A stretch of DNA of 64,000 nt, from the NCBI GenBank assembly GCA_016508695.1, contig VNKQ01000020.1:895989-959988 (forward strand). The letters are read 5' to 3'. The DNA is from Hyphodiscus hymeniophilus. Its lineage: Eukaryota; Ascomycota; Leotiomycetes; Helotiales; Hyphodiscaceae. The notes below the pieces were generated by a model. The model ran no database searches, had not been told where the DNA came from, and worked only from the letters and a program-made list of their open reading frames with translations. The position numbers were made by a program, and so were the translations under genes. Below are positions 45,915 to 57,822 of the stretch, one piece after another (position 1 is the first letter of the stretch; each line of letters starts with the position of its first letter).

Positions 45915-46095
45915 TCATCGAAAGAATCTATGGTATGTTTCTCAGTATGCCAGATGCTAGAGATGAATACATATGCCAGGTATGCCATTCCGATTTTTTA
46001 CACCATTACGAGGAAAATGCTTCCAAATTGGTGAATCATGCTTGGCACTGCTCAATTAGTGCCCATCACTTTACCCAGTGAGGCTTTTTGAATCG

Positions 46096-48003
46096 TCAAA
46101 CCGTCTCCTTGCCTTTCCTATCCACAACCACGCTCTCCACAACGCCCTTGCCCGAGTTTCTACCCTTCTCCAGCTCCACCTCCTGACATTTCTCCCTTTC
46201 AAGCTTCCTCTTTGCCCTCCTTTTCTCATCAATCTTCTCACGCCAAACTCTTCCCCAAATCACTGCCGCTCCGGTCGCCACACTACTAGCAACCAAGAAT
46301 GCAGCACTGATGGTGCTAAACCACCCAACGCCAATTGTCTCCACAGCAGGCAACACGGTTGCACTCCCCAACGCCGCAAATAAGTACCGTATCATATAAT
46401 TCCCTGCAATGACTTCTGCCCCATTGGCTTGCATTACGTCCAAGCAGTAAGTATTGAGACTTGGGAAGCAAAATAGCTGAGCCACGCCTTGCAGAAACAT
46501 CATAATTACTGGTAAGGCAATACCGCCGAAGCGCTTCTCGATACTCCAGCCGTAGATGAGCATGCAGACTGGGATGGCAATACCCATGAATGGGAGAGCT
46601 GATCGAAGGCGGTCCTCGGGCACTCGAACTCCATTTCGCTTGGCCATCCAGGAAACAGTAATATAATCCGCATAGCGTCCACCGAAAAAGGTCCCAAGCA
46701 TATATCCACACCCGGGAGCTAGATAGAAAAGTCCGGATTGTATGGGAGATGTCAAATCAAAGCGCGGATTCAGCACATATCGAATTGGCGTCAACAAGCT
46801 ATACATATTCCAGACAAGAGAGCTACTTGCCAAGCAGGCCATAATCAGATTGGGATATCTGTATAGCCTGACTACTCGCCAGGGATTCGTCATGCTCCAA
46901 AGCACTCTCATTTTTCTTTTGAACGTCAGGCCTACGAGATCATCTGACTTTTTGTGGTGGATCGTTTCTGGGAGCAGGAAATAGGCCCCGACAAATGCCG
47001 CGCCTGCGAGCGCAGTCTGAAGGTAAAAGATCACGCGCCACGACTGAAAGGTAACGATAATTCCTCCAACAAATGGCCCTAAAGCTGGTCCGATAAGGGT
47101 TCCAGAGAGGAACCAGCCCATTGCTGTAGCCCGCTCAGTTGGACGGTAGATGTCGCCAATACAGCTTGCTCCAACGATAAGAAAGGATGTCCCTTCGAAT
47201 GCCGTCAGAATACGGAAAATGAAGTATGCTGGAAGACTTGGCGACAGTGCTGTGCCCAGGGAACAACCAAGGAAAAGAGCTGCTGACACGAGACATATCT
47301 GTTTGTTGTTAGACAGGATTTCACAGGAGAGTCTCAATCATCAAATTGTTGAGAGCCTTTGGATGGTGCTCATATTGGCTTGGTTGGAGGGAAATTGCGA
47401 GAGGGGAGACAGACAATGCGTCGACCATACACTTGACTTAACGGAGAGAAGAACATTCTGGGCAACGAGGCAGTCAGTGATTGCTCGGTTCGAAAATAGA
47501 TTCCCTCAAGACATGCCTCAAGAGCATCTGCTCCCCGAGAAAGTAGCCATCAGGAAATTTTCTGGTCTCTCATCAACTTACGGCGAGAGACCCATGAAGA
47601 TCAGGTACAAGGCATTACTTAGATTGATGATTTTGCCGGAGCTGCTGTATGTTGCCGCTACCTCAGGAACAGCTGATAGAATGGTGGTGCTCGAGATCGG
47701 GGCCAGGAAACTACAGAAAGAGAGGAGGGCCACAATGACGCTCTTCCGAGAAGATGTAAGACGGTCATATATTTCGTCAGGTACCTCGACATAAGAGGTG
47801 TAAGGCTGTATAGGTGCGTCGTGAGTGTGAGACACATGTGATGGAATGTGCGTCAACGTCCTTGGCCGCTCTTCGGTGGTGGTAGAAGCACTGTGTATGG
47901 AGGCATCGTCTTGATGCTGGTCGACTTGAGGCGTTTTGACGGTTTTGACGGTTTTGTCATCAGAAGACTCTACCATAGGATTCCCATGGAGGCTCTTAGA
48001 CAT
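46096..48003 (-). CDS. Major facilitator superfamily transporter, DHA1 drug:H+ antiporter type
   Basis: Exons 47582-48003, 47415-47457 and 46096-47298 give 555 residues. A polar cytosolic N-terminus of about 85 residues precedes twelve predicted membrane segments. Family signatures: SFLAPISSTTILSAVPEVAATY in helix 1, the loop SPLSQVYGRRI encoded by a 43-nt exon, RILTAFEGTSFLIVGASCIGDIY in helix 4, and GTLIGPALGPFVGGIIVTFQSWRVIF (motif C plus the WR end of helix 5), characteristic of DHA1. The second half includes GLFYLAPGCGYMLGTFFGGRYAD. The C-terminus is strongly basic then acidic. Exporters of this type handle fungicides, toxins or small metabolites; the substrate is unknown. The next gene on the same strand is a P450. 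Confidence 0.9.
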
Positions 48004-49106
48004 GATCAAAGTGCAGAGCCAGTTCGGTGGTCGAAATACAGGATCATAATATAGTGAAGGAACACAGAACAGTGACGATAAGATATTCTCTTTGAATCAT
48101 GAAAGAAACAGGCAAACTCCAATGTCCACTTGAGTTTTTGAAGAGAAAATAGCAACAAGGACATAAGGTAGCTTGAAGATATCGAAGAGAATGCGGTGAG
48201 TCAATTACCTCGACGACTTCAGAATCAAATGCAGGTCTATCGCTGGCCTGGCCGAAAACCGGCCACTGCTAGTGAATAGTGGGTTGGTTGAAGAGGGTAG
48301 GATAAGCTTAGATGCACCGCCAGGGAAGAGTGTACGTCCAGCATGAATGTCAATTGGCTGGGGATGATGGATAGTGACAACCGTCGGAGCGCCGCCATCA
48401 TGTAGAGATATCCTCTTTGCTGCTGGAGATCCTTTGGTTCTGATTTGCCTGAAAACTTCCAGTGCCGTCTTTTCCGTACGAAGTACCTTTGTATAGTGGG
48501 GTTGTCTATCCCCTGTTATTGCCGAGGCTTTGGCCGGAATGGGATATCTTCGAGTGCAGTTCGGAAATATCTTTTTTGTTTTCTTCTTTTTACTTTTTCT
48601 CTTAGCATTGACAATGGCCATAATCAAAGTCGTGAAGTCTGTTGCTACGAGAATACCTCAGTCTACCAAGTAGCCCCGCGACAGGAACTTCGACGGGCAT
48701 CCCAAGATATAGCTCCTCTCGTATGAAAGAAACGTTGTGATCTCAAACCGACTCGACATGTTTACACTCCAGAATAAGCTCCCAGGACGATAGCATGGTT
48801 ATATGGGACTGCAAGTGTCTTCATTATACAGTACATACCAGACTGGAAGTGAGTCGAGTTGACGAAGAGTTATCAAGAGCATCTGTTGCTGCACGACTCC
48901 ACGAGTGTGACGCCTCATAGTAAGCTGCATGCACGATAGTATGATGCGCGATTCAAACGGACTTATGATGGTATCTTGTCCTCTCTGATATGATATAAGA
49001 TCTGAGGCGACTAAACGGTTCCGCTATATCGCTGGTTTACATACTTTCGTAGCTACAATTGACTTGATAGCTAAACAAGGGCATCCTACAAGTACAAGAC
49101 AAGATT
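48004..49106. other. Spacer between the transporter and P450 genes
   Basis: Contains the transporter promoter next to 48004. The only longer frame is a basic minus-strand one (48205-48621), listed separately with low confidence. No RNA gene or repeat is seen. Confidence 0.45.
48205..48621 (-). CDS. Possible small basic protein, unsupported by homology
   Basis: The ATG at 48621 opens a 138-residue frame with a lysine-rich start (KRKSKKKKTKKIF) and no recognisable domain, membrane segment or intron. It ends 201 bp before the transporter start codon. It could equally be a chance frame in the transporter's promoter region. I keep it only as a flag. Confidence 0.2.
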   Translation of the reverse strand: MAIVNAKRKSKKKKTKKIFPNCTRRYPIPAKASAITGDRQPHYTKVLRTEKTALEVFRQIRTKGSPAAKRISLHDGGAPTVVTIHHPQPIDIHAGRTLFPGGASKLILPSSTNPLFTSSGRFSARPAIDLHLILKSSR

Positions 49107-51167
49107 TCAAGAAGACAAAGTCACTCTCACTCCCTCACTTCCCTCCCACGTAAATGGCATGAAATATTCATGCGCCAGCAACACATCTCTTTCGGTCGTC
49201 TTGTAAAGCTCCATCCTCGGCCCCTCACACTCAACACCTCCATAATGTCCAAAGACGGCAGTAATTGTGTTGTACAACTCTGCCCATGCTAGATTCATCC
49301 CTACGCAATTTCTGGGTCCCTTAGAAAAGCTGACCAGGTAACGATCTAGTTGTGGGTTGTCGAGCCAGCGAGTTGGATCGAAGGAGGTAGGGGAGGGAAA
49401 TGTCTTTGCATTGAGGTGGAGAAGAGGAGTACTCATTGCGACTGGCGTCTGGAGTCCTCATTAGTAATAGAATCTGGACGGCACTAAACGGAACTTACGC
49501 CTGCTGGTATGTCCCATTGCCTTTTTCCATCGTTATATATCAAGGACTTGTCTGGCGAGATTCTGTACAATCTACCGGCAGTGCCGAAAGAAAGTCGTAA
49601 TCCTTCCTTAATAACCGCCGTCTCTTCTCGTTAGCTACAACTTTGAGCTTCATGCCTCTATCTCACTCACCAGATAGGGCAATTTCTCCAGCTCAGCCGT
49701 CGTTGTCTCGGTGATCCTCCCATCTTTCACGACAGTTGCTAACTCATCTCTCAACCGCTTCAGAATATCTGGTTGTGCTAAAAGGTAATATGTAATATTA
49801 CCCAACGCCGAAGACGTCGTCTCACTCCCAGCGATATTCAAAGTTTGAGCATCATGCCAGAGGCGATCAAGGCTTTTCTCTTCGGGTGGGAGATTGCTTT
49901 TGAGGATTTCGCGGAATATCATTGGCTCTTCTTTCTTTTTCAGATCGCTGTTCGAGATGATCTCTGTGATCTGGGCCTTGGCATTCTTTAAACAGTCAGC
50001 ATGGTGAACGGGGCACCAGGGGGTGCAGTAATTCGAGAAACAGCTGAAAACCTTTCCGACCTGTATCTATACCAACACTAAGAGATATCTCCCAAACTCT
50101 GGCTCACAAATAAAGCTGTATAGGGCGCACAAGACTGCCTCCTTAGAATTTTGATTTTTGCGTTGCGTTAAGAGTCAAACGAAATTTGGGATTTTGGCTG
50201 TTTCACGAATTACTGCACCCCCTGGTGGGGGAGGAGGAGAAAAAAACCTACCTTTTCCCATGTCAAAATATAACCCAATCCCATCGCCTCTTGGATCCAT
50301 GCGGGAAGGGATCTGAGAACGATAGGAATCCATGGGATCTGGTTATTCAGGCCTGAGGACGTACTCAGTTCACGAAACAAGTTCCAAAAACCTGCATTGA
50401 GATCCTTGTCGTCAAGGTTGTTGCCGTCCAGTCCACTGCACTTTCAGTCAATATGCCTCTTCTCAAAAACTATCTGCCAAGCTGTACTCACTAAGCATAC
50501 GTAGTAATAATATCACTAGTCAAGCTTTTGTATGCATTCAAAAGATTCAATGGCTCTCCACTTTTCTCCCACTCTTTCAACCGCATCATAAGCTTCCTAA
50601 GATTCTCGTGCAGAACATAATCCAGCTTTCTCACGTTTGTTTTCGAGAAAAAGGGTGCAACAGGTGCACGACGAAGTCGATGGTGGGCGTGGTCGACCGT
50701 GGAGACCGTCCCCAAAGGAGTGCCGAAGTGGCTCAACGCCCAGCCATACTTATTCCTCTTTTCACCAGCCCGCCCGCTATAGACGTCGTAGAACTCCGGA
50801 TCATTGACATGAATGGCATGAGGACTTATCCGAATTACGGGCCCTGGACGTAGGTTAGGAGAAAAGGCGTTGGGATGCCTTGGGGATATAAGAAGTACCG
50901 TATTGCTCGTGAAGGTCCCTGATTTTGAAGATGTAGGCACCTTTCTTATTCACGTCGAAGTAGAACTCATACCTGGACCCAAATTACTTGATGAAACTTC
51001 GATATTTTGACCAAGGAAGGAACACACCAAAGAGTCGCAGCTGCAAGTTTGGGGCCTGGGAACTTGCTAAGGGGGTGAAAGTAGAGGCGGTAAATCACCA
51101 GAGCTAAAGTATAGATGATGAGTGCAGTCACTCCAGTGGAAGCCGACGTCACATAACTGACCACCAT
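49107..51167 (-). CDS. Cytochrome P450 monooxygenase
   Basis: Seven exons: 51028-51167, 50899-50972, 50492-50843, 50252-50435, 49671-49985, 49499-49621, 49107-49448, total 509 residues. An N-terminal membrane anchor (SASTGVTALIIYTLALVIYRLYF) is followed by the Pro-rich hinge FHPLSKFPGPKLAA. The oxygen-binding I-helix reads NIAGSETTSSALG; the K-helix ExxR is in VIKEGLRLS; the PERF-like segment is FDPTRW; and the heme-binding loop is FSKGPRNCVGMNLA, with the Cys ligand. All landmarks of a microsomal class II enzyme are present. Intron 4 (49986-50251, 266 nt) is long for this window and could hide a small exon, although the frame is intact without it. Substrate and CYP family are not determined. 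Confidence 0.92.
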
Positions 51168-51846
51168 CTTGCTTCGATCGAGATTTTTCTCTTGAAATTG
51201 TAAATACGACGGAGAATGTGAAGAGAGAGAAATTAAGATAGACAAAATAATGTGATGTCCCATGAGGCCGAGACCAAGTCTTGCACGATCTTGGGTGCAT
51301 ACCCATGAAGCATGTTGGCCCTGCCCTGCGATGAGTTCGAGCGCCGGAAATGATTCCATACAATAGAGTAATAAGCACATACCTTGCCGTACTCGTAGGT
51401 CGCACTCGCGAGTCGCGACGCCAATTAACCTGTTCAATCGTCCCGGGTATGATTTGAGTAAGTAGCCTATCTAGTTACCCCGACTTGAGGGTATGATTGA
51501 GGCTAAGATGATAATGGCCGGCATGGGCTTACATTACCGCGCTTGCTGGCCTGTCTTGCCATGCCCTATGGTAAATAGAATGTCAGACACGGAAATTGGA
51601 TGAGCAAAATCCAAATAGTGCTTCATCTATTTGGAATTGGTTCTGAGCGGGCTCCTAAGAGGCCCGGTACTGATCACTAGAACGTGGTCAGGATGGATCA
51701 AAAGGAGTGGGCAGCAGGAAAACAGTCACAGCCTTGTACATGCAGCCTCGTCAAATTTAGGAGACGCTAGTTTGGCAGCAATCCCAGCCTCACCTAACCA
51801 ACCTCCCTTCACCTACCAGCCCCACCACGAAACGCATATCCACGCC
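51168..51846. promoter_or_regulatory. Divergent promoter region of the P450 and atg5 genes
   Basis: 679 bp between divergent start codons. Short frames continue upstream of both starts but show no independent coding character. No specific motif is asserted. Confidence 0.45.
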
Positions 51847-52720
51847 ATGCAATCGCAAATTTGGACTTCAACCATTCCCCTCTACATAAGACATTCTTCT
51901 AGCGAAACGCCATACCTCATCGCCGTCCCTAGACTCTCATATCTACCCCTCCTCCTCCCCCGTCTTACCTCCTTCTTTGGCCCCGCGTCAAGCTTCTCAT
52001 ACCAGGACATATTGCTGAAAAACCTACCTGTTGGACTACTCTACGATTTATACCAACCCGAGCTACCATGGCAGCTGGATCTCGGGGATGGACCACTGTT
52101 CGATATCCATGATACATATATCAATAGCGTGAAAGAGGTAAGTTTCTTGCTCGACGGCGTGAACGAGGTTGACACATGTTCGACTGGAATCAGGCGGATT
52201 TCATACGGAATGGCACAGCAAAGGGCATAATGTCCATGTCAAAAGAGAATTCTACACAACTATGGAATGCGGTACAAGATAGTGGGCCCTCCATTCCCTC
52301 GCCCTCTTCCGCTATGCTCAGTCGTCTACAGTACTGACCTCCCTTTCAGACGACCTCGCTTCTTTTCGCAAAGTACACAACCTTCTCCTCAGACCCGCTA
52401 GCCCGTTAAAGCATATCCCTCTTCGAATATACATACCTTCCACGCCGCCGACCTCTCATTCTCCTTCCGACCACGGCTCCTTCAAGATCGTCCAGACACT
52501 CATAGCACCCCGACACCAAAATCGGGAAATCCAGACTCTAGGTAGTGCGTTGAATACGCTGTTACCCAGTTTGTTCCCAAGCAGGAGGGATGCCATTTTA
52601 GCAGAGCCGATATTGCACGGTGCGCCGGTGCCGTTCAGAGCCCCGCTTGAAGAGTTGATGCGAGAGGCTGCTTATGCGGACGGGTGGCTGCATTTGACTG
52701 TTGTGATGATTGATGCTTAA
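51847..52720 (+). CDS. atg5: Autophagy protein Atg5
   Basis: Exons 51847-52137, 52194-52281 and 52350-52720 give 249 residues. The N-terminal ubiquitin-like fold is clear: QIWTSTIPLYIRH, TPYLIAVPRLSYLPLLLPRLTSFFG, DILLKNLPVGLLYDLYQPELPWQLDLGDGPLFDIHDTYINSVKEADFIRNG. In AKGIMSMSKENSTQLWNAVQD, Lys107 aligns with the position of the Atg12 acceptor lysine in the family. The second ubiquitin-like region includes HIPLRIYIP, FKIVQTLI and the end GWLHLTVVMIDA. Atg12-Atg5 with Atg16 acts as the E3-like ligase for Atg8 lipidation at the forming autophagosome. The protein is somewhat shorter than the 270-300 residues I would expect, mainly in the linker. Confidence 0.95.
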
Positions 52721-53459
52721 TGAATTTTGGGTGGTGTACAGGTGGTTCTGGATAGGGAGTTTCATATTAGATTTTACCCGAATGTCAAGTGGTGATTGAC
52801 ATGTCGATGGATTCTATGGCGCTGCAATACGTCAAACTTAATGAATAGATTTTGGCTGATATAGAGTGGACGCAAGCCAGAATTGGTAACGGGATGGATC
52901 AAAGTCTATCCACGGCGGTCATGGTATCATCAGCTACCAAGACTTCTCGCCGCACTGCCTGAAGGGGCTCTAGAGTTTGAAAAATTCCAAAACGAGACGG
53001 TCCCGGTCTTACTAAGATGTATGGATTCATGACTGAGTTTCATCCTCGCTCCTATAGTCTATTGTATATGTCGTCTAACCACTCTAAATCCGTTTCGTCG
53101 TTGCATAGCAAGACCTCCATTCTCTTAAAGAATCTGCTCAACAAGCCTGAGCTCATCTCCACCCTATGTCTGAAAGTACAGCTAGTAAGCCAAGCAGTGT
53201 GGGGAAACGGTATAAAAGCAAGCCATATGCTAGGCTTGTTATTCTTAGCAAATGCCCACTGCGTTGTCTTCACTCGCCTTGGTAGAGGAGGCTGGTGCCT
53301 CCACACCTTAGACTCGTAAGAGTTGGAATGTCGGAATGGATTAATAATCCAAAAAGTCAAGCGTAGACTTAAGAAACAGTCCATCAAATCCCGAAAATGA
53401 CCTGCCACCCGCTCGCTGCTGCTGTTCAGAACTAGGTGCTCATCATTCTGGCTAAAGGA
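52721..53459. other. Spacer between convergent genes, no gene seen
   Basis: Short frames at 53017-53319 (plus) and 53052-53408 (minus) overlap each other and have no recognisable features. Confidence 0.5.
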
Positions 53460-54765
53460 TCAAAGCTTAGAAGATCGAGCATACATCTCCCTTTCAAACA
53501 ACTGCTGCATCTCGTGTGACTTCTGATCTCCGAAAGGAACGAGATTGCTCGCGTACATCAGGCAAATTCCACTCTCCCTGTCGATTGTCCATAACAAATT
53601 GGGCAATCCGCTCCAGCTCAGCGTGCCAGCTCTCAGGCCCGTCCTCTTGTCACTGAGAATGAGAGCACCTCCAAGGCCATAATCCCGTTCCGTTCCAGGT
53701 TCATGACTGCTGAACATCCCGTTTTCATCCAAGAACACGGAGCCCACGGCAAGAGCTCTCCTAGCATCGTCTCCCAGCTGTGGAGTAAACATCTCATCGA
53801 TCGTTTCGGACATCAAGAGCTTCCCATCATCGGCGCATATCGAGTGCAGAATCTTCATATACTCAACACCAGATCCAATTCCGCCAGCACCTCCAAACTC
53901 ATCGACCCATGGGTCCTCATACAGCAGCTCATCTGTCCACTCGACCTTTTCTTCGGTTGGAGTTGCCAGGCCACGCATGCCTTGTTTTCCTCTCGTCGAC
54001 ATTTTGACCAAGTTCTTCCTCACTTCAAGCTTCAACTCCTGATGGAAAGTGATGTTCCTGATACTCAGGGGATCCCATAGGTACTTCTGCATGTATGCCT
54101 CGAGGGACATTTTATTCAACCGCATGACAAGGACTCCTGCCCAATCAATGCCGTAGCCATATTCCCAGCTGGTACCAGGCTCAAAGAGTAACGGAATAGT
54201 GATCCGTTTGAGGATTGGATCTCCTTTTTGACCCGCCTCCTTGCCACGAGATTCACGCCACTTTATTAGCAGTGGGTTCATCGTGTCATAGCCCAGGCCC
54301 GAGGAGTGCGTGAGGAGCTGGCTGGGACGATCAGGAAAGATATATATAGCCTAGCGCTTAGGACCTTACCGAAGAGTGATCTTGTTCACAGCTTTCTTGT
54401 GAATAGGATCCACGGTTCCTTCCTTGAAGCCAGTCAAGATCTGAATGTCTTTGAATTCACTCAGCACAGTTGACAAGTCATCGTCCAAGCCGATTTGTCC
54501 TCGCTCCACGCATTGCAGAGCCGAGATCGAAGTCATGAGCTTCGTACAAGATGCCATGATAAAGGTCGCATCAACTCCGATCTTGTCAATTGGATTCTTC
54601 AACCCAAAGGCTTTCTCATATGTGAAATTCCCTGCTCAAGGTCAGTTTATTGCCTTTTACGTGGGGTCTTGGCAGCCCACCTTTGATATCGCTGGCAAGG
54701 AGAACTACTCCGGGGAGATCTCTGGCATCACAAGCTTGCTGAAATTGTTCTTCGAGAGTAGCCAT
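53460..54765 (-). CDS. Beta-lactamase-like serine hydrolase (class C / LovD-type esterase family)
   Basis: Exons 54681-54765, 54370-54631 and 53460-54321 encode 402 residues. The active-site SxxK is Ser56-Cys-Thr-Lys59 in TFIMASCTKLMTSISALQ. RQLLTHSSGLGYD follows, a strongly conserved family segment rebuilt across intron 2. The second catalytic Tyr is probably in SWEYGYGIDWAG. The C-terminal part includes GAGGIGSGVEYMKILHSI and GTLSWSGLPNLLWTIDRESGICLMYAS, where the Ser-Gly-Leu takes the place of the KTG-type motif. There is no signal peptide, so it is probably intracellular. Fungal relatives are esterases and acyltransferases such as LovD, not antibiotic-resistance enzymes. The substrate is unknown. 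Confidence 0.9.
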
Positions 54766-55283
54766 TATTGAATTTTGTAAAATAAAATACTAACTGTTGA
54801 AGGAGAGATGTAAGGTAGGCCTAGAAGCCGCTTACGCTAGGGTGGGGTGGATCGGGATCGGACTTGATTTCGAAGCAACCCTCCAATCTTTTCCCTGATA
54901 TTGACGAACGACGAAGGGGCGAACAGTTTTTTAATCCGAATAATATCTTTCACTGGGCTAAAAAATTGTTCATTTGCAGTTAAGATCCTGAAGTTATTCC
55001 ACAGAGGAATCCATTTGACATGAAATTACATGCTTTTAGAATTTCCTTCTTACAAAGTCACAGTTGCTGTAAATATCAGGTGAAACCGGGGCATTGACCA
55101 ATAACATCCCGGAACTTCCCAGTGACGAAGCTTTGGGGCAAAAGCTGCTGTAATTGAGACACTTAGCGATTGAATTCCGTTCACCCCCTGGACGAACGTT
55201 ACAGCATCATGTGAACTCAAATGAGCCAAACTAGTTGTGCATTTTCCTGTATCTCGCGCAATTCCGAATGACTATGGTCACGT
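54766..55283. other. Spacer, no gene seen
   Basis: Upstream flank of the beta-lactamase-like gene and downstream flank of the GFA gene. Nothing else is supported. Confidence 0.5.
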
Positions 55284-55786
55284 CTAACCGAAGAGCTTCT
55301 CTTGCTTTGCTCCCTCAATCTCATGCGCGAAGCTCACCCTGTCCTTTGTGTAGAACTCAACGCCAACCTTGCCAATGTCTGCGGCGCCTCCATCTAATCC
55401 TCCAGCTTTGATACAAACCACATCTGGCATGATCTCCAGCTCGGTGTACAAGGAGCTACCACATGTGGAGCAGAAGAAGTGCTTGTTGACCTTGCCCGAA
55501 TTTCCGACGGCATCGTAGGTTTTGAGTGCGCCAACGACGGGCGTGTTGCCTTGGGTGATTTTGAAGGACGCGCGGGGAACGACGACATTCGAAGTATATG
55601 CTCCTCCCGACCACTTCTGGCAATCGAGGCAGTGGCAGAGAGCGGTGACAGCGGGTTCACCTGCGGAACAAGAATTTAGGGATGAAATCTCTGGGAAACA
55701 AGCTTCGAGGGATCTGAATCTGGCTTCAATAACGTACCTGTGTATTCGTACGTGACAGCACCACACATGCAGCTTCCTTTCGTCAT
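55284..55786 (-). CDS. GFA-family (CENP-V/GFA) zinc-binding protein
   Basis: Exons 55738-55786 and 55284-55660 encode 141 residues. The cysteines that define the fold are all visible: SCMCGAVTY (Cys6, Cys8), ALCHCLDCQKWSGGAY (Cys25, Cys27, Cys30) and HFFCSTCGSSLY. The remainder matches the usual end (VCIKAGGLDG, VGVEFYTKDRVSFAHEIEGA). The family includes enzymes once described as glutathione-dependent formaldehyde-activating, but most fungal members have no demonstrated activity. The length is typical. The 77-nt intron lies directly after VTYEYT, splitting the Gly codon. Confidence 0.92.
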
Positions 55787-57822
55787 CTTGGCGGATTTGT
55801 TATTATGTAGATGGAGTAGTCAGATAGTTGTTCAGCTGATCGAATAAGTTGTAAGGGCATTGACTTCGGATATGGGCAAGCAGGTCCTCTTTTGTACCTT
55901 GATCTACCTGTGCTTGTCGGATCTGCCTCATCCTGAAACTGTGGTCAATGACCCCGCCTTCGTCCCCACTCTGATTCCAGCCTTCTCTTATTCCAAATAC
56001 CAGGGTACCAATACCAGCTGGTGTAGTTCCTAGCGCCGGATCCTGCAAATCGGAGACAAGGCTAAGGAGCTTCGTGTTTCGGCGAAAAATGTATCTCCTA
56101 GGAACTGAGTCAGATTATCCCCAAAAATACCAGATTTGGCCGCTACAAACTGGACAGTACTCAGTACTGATTTTTATCGAACTCGATGCGGAATACTTTG
56201 CTGCATGCCTGTATCCGTCTGTTGTGTTCTAATTGTGGCGAGTTTCTTGCTCTGCCAAACGCAAACTCGCTCAGCCTCAAGATAAGAGCTTTATCATCCT
56301 GTCACAGCTGCGGTATCTGGCTGAAGGAGCTGAATACCGATCGAGAAAATCTGAGTGGGAGTGACAAATATCTGCAAGCGTAAACCGGGGCAATGGCACA
56401 ACTGGGATATAGAACCCTGGCGATCGTTGGGCCAGAACATTGCACCCCGCATTCCATGGCGTTGCGGCCCGAGGCATAAATGCTCGTATACTGTAAAGGA
56501 CGTGATGATATGTTGTCATCACAGCGTTCTAGAAGAATGTCCATTCTAAAGGCTGCCGACATGGGCCCTCACAATAATCCTATATTGACGCCGCTCAAGA
56601 TGATCCTGGGCCATGCTAAGAAGAATTGGCGTATCAAGGGTAAGACTCACGAAGACATTGCGGACCTAGGGAAATATTCGTGCATGCTATTTTCATTCCT
56701 GTTGGCATCTAACTTCTGTGCATTCTTCATTCGTGATCTTTGAGTATCACTGTCGTTGTCGAAAGAAAAACATTGCCGAAAGGATGATGAAAGGATAGCC
56801 ATTATCGAAGGCTTGTCTTTGTCGATTGGATAGGTAGTCATACTTTAACCTTGAAATGATAATCTGTAGTTGATAGGACCCTCGTTGACAAAAGGGGGCA
56901 AGAATGAGGAAGGTGGGATGCGATGAAAACACAAGATACCATTCGCCCATCTCGACCTGAATGTCGTGATCGTCATATCTCCGTCAATGGCATTGATATG
57001 ATCCATTCTTCGTGGCGATCATCTCTGCCGGTTAGTGTCTCATTGGCCTTAGGGGTGTAAGGTTTGTGGAGAGATAGAGAAGAGAAAGGTTGAAAAAGAT
57101 GGGATTCCCAGATTTATATATACCAAAGCCTGGTATCCAACAAGGTGTCGCAAGATGTTGACGAAGGTCAAGCTACCAATCATAGCCCCGAAGACCTCTG
57201 ATTCCAAATTTCCAAAAGACTTCTAAGCCTCGTGTTTTCATTAATTAAGGGGCAAAGCACTACGATTGAGATTTTGAGCATTTTTGATAAGTTTCCAGAG
57301 GCACAGAGCAGCCAAACTCGAGGTAGGAGGATGCACTGGAGGCTTTTGCCGTAGATGTGAGATCAATTGAGAGAGGTTGGACGCCTGTCTGAGCTGCTTG
57401 ATGGTATTGCTAGTATTGGGTGTTCAATTGTACAGTATGTAGAGCTCTGAGTTGTTATCTTCATCGTGATGGAGGGGTAAATGAGGGGAACCGCCCTAGT
57501 CCAATGAAGTTCATCTACGGCAATGAGGGATATCGAAAGGCAAGATGTGAGGTTGGAGATGTAAACATAGCATAGCTCATAACAGATTTCAAACTTATGT
57601 ATATCGTATAGCTGTTTGGAAAAAGTACAATAAGCCAATAAGTCTATCAACTTAATGGACATTCGTATGTGATGTCAAAATAGTGGGGGTGAAGCTAACA
57701 TCATTGATTTAAGATGCCACTCACAACTTGTTTACGGCTTGACCAACCTTTGAACACCAACTCTCATTGAAGACGGTTGCAACTGAAGAGACTTCTCCGG
57801 CTCTACGAACTTAAATGCGAGA
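55787..57822. other. Gene-poor spacer of about 2 kb
   Basis: Short frames on both strands (for example 55803-56048 minus, 56277-56562 minus, 56480-56743 plus) have no domain, no consistent start and mutually overlapping positions. I see no RNA gene or clear repeat. Confidence 0.5.

Noticed and set aside
55803..56048. Minus-strand frame upstream of the GFA gene
   Set aside because: No ATG in the frame and no recognisable motif; probably part of the GFA promoter region.
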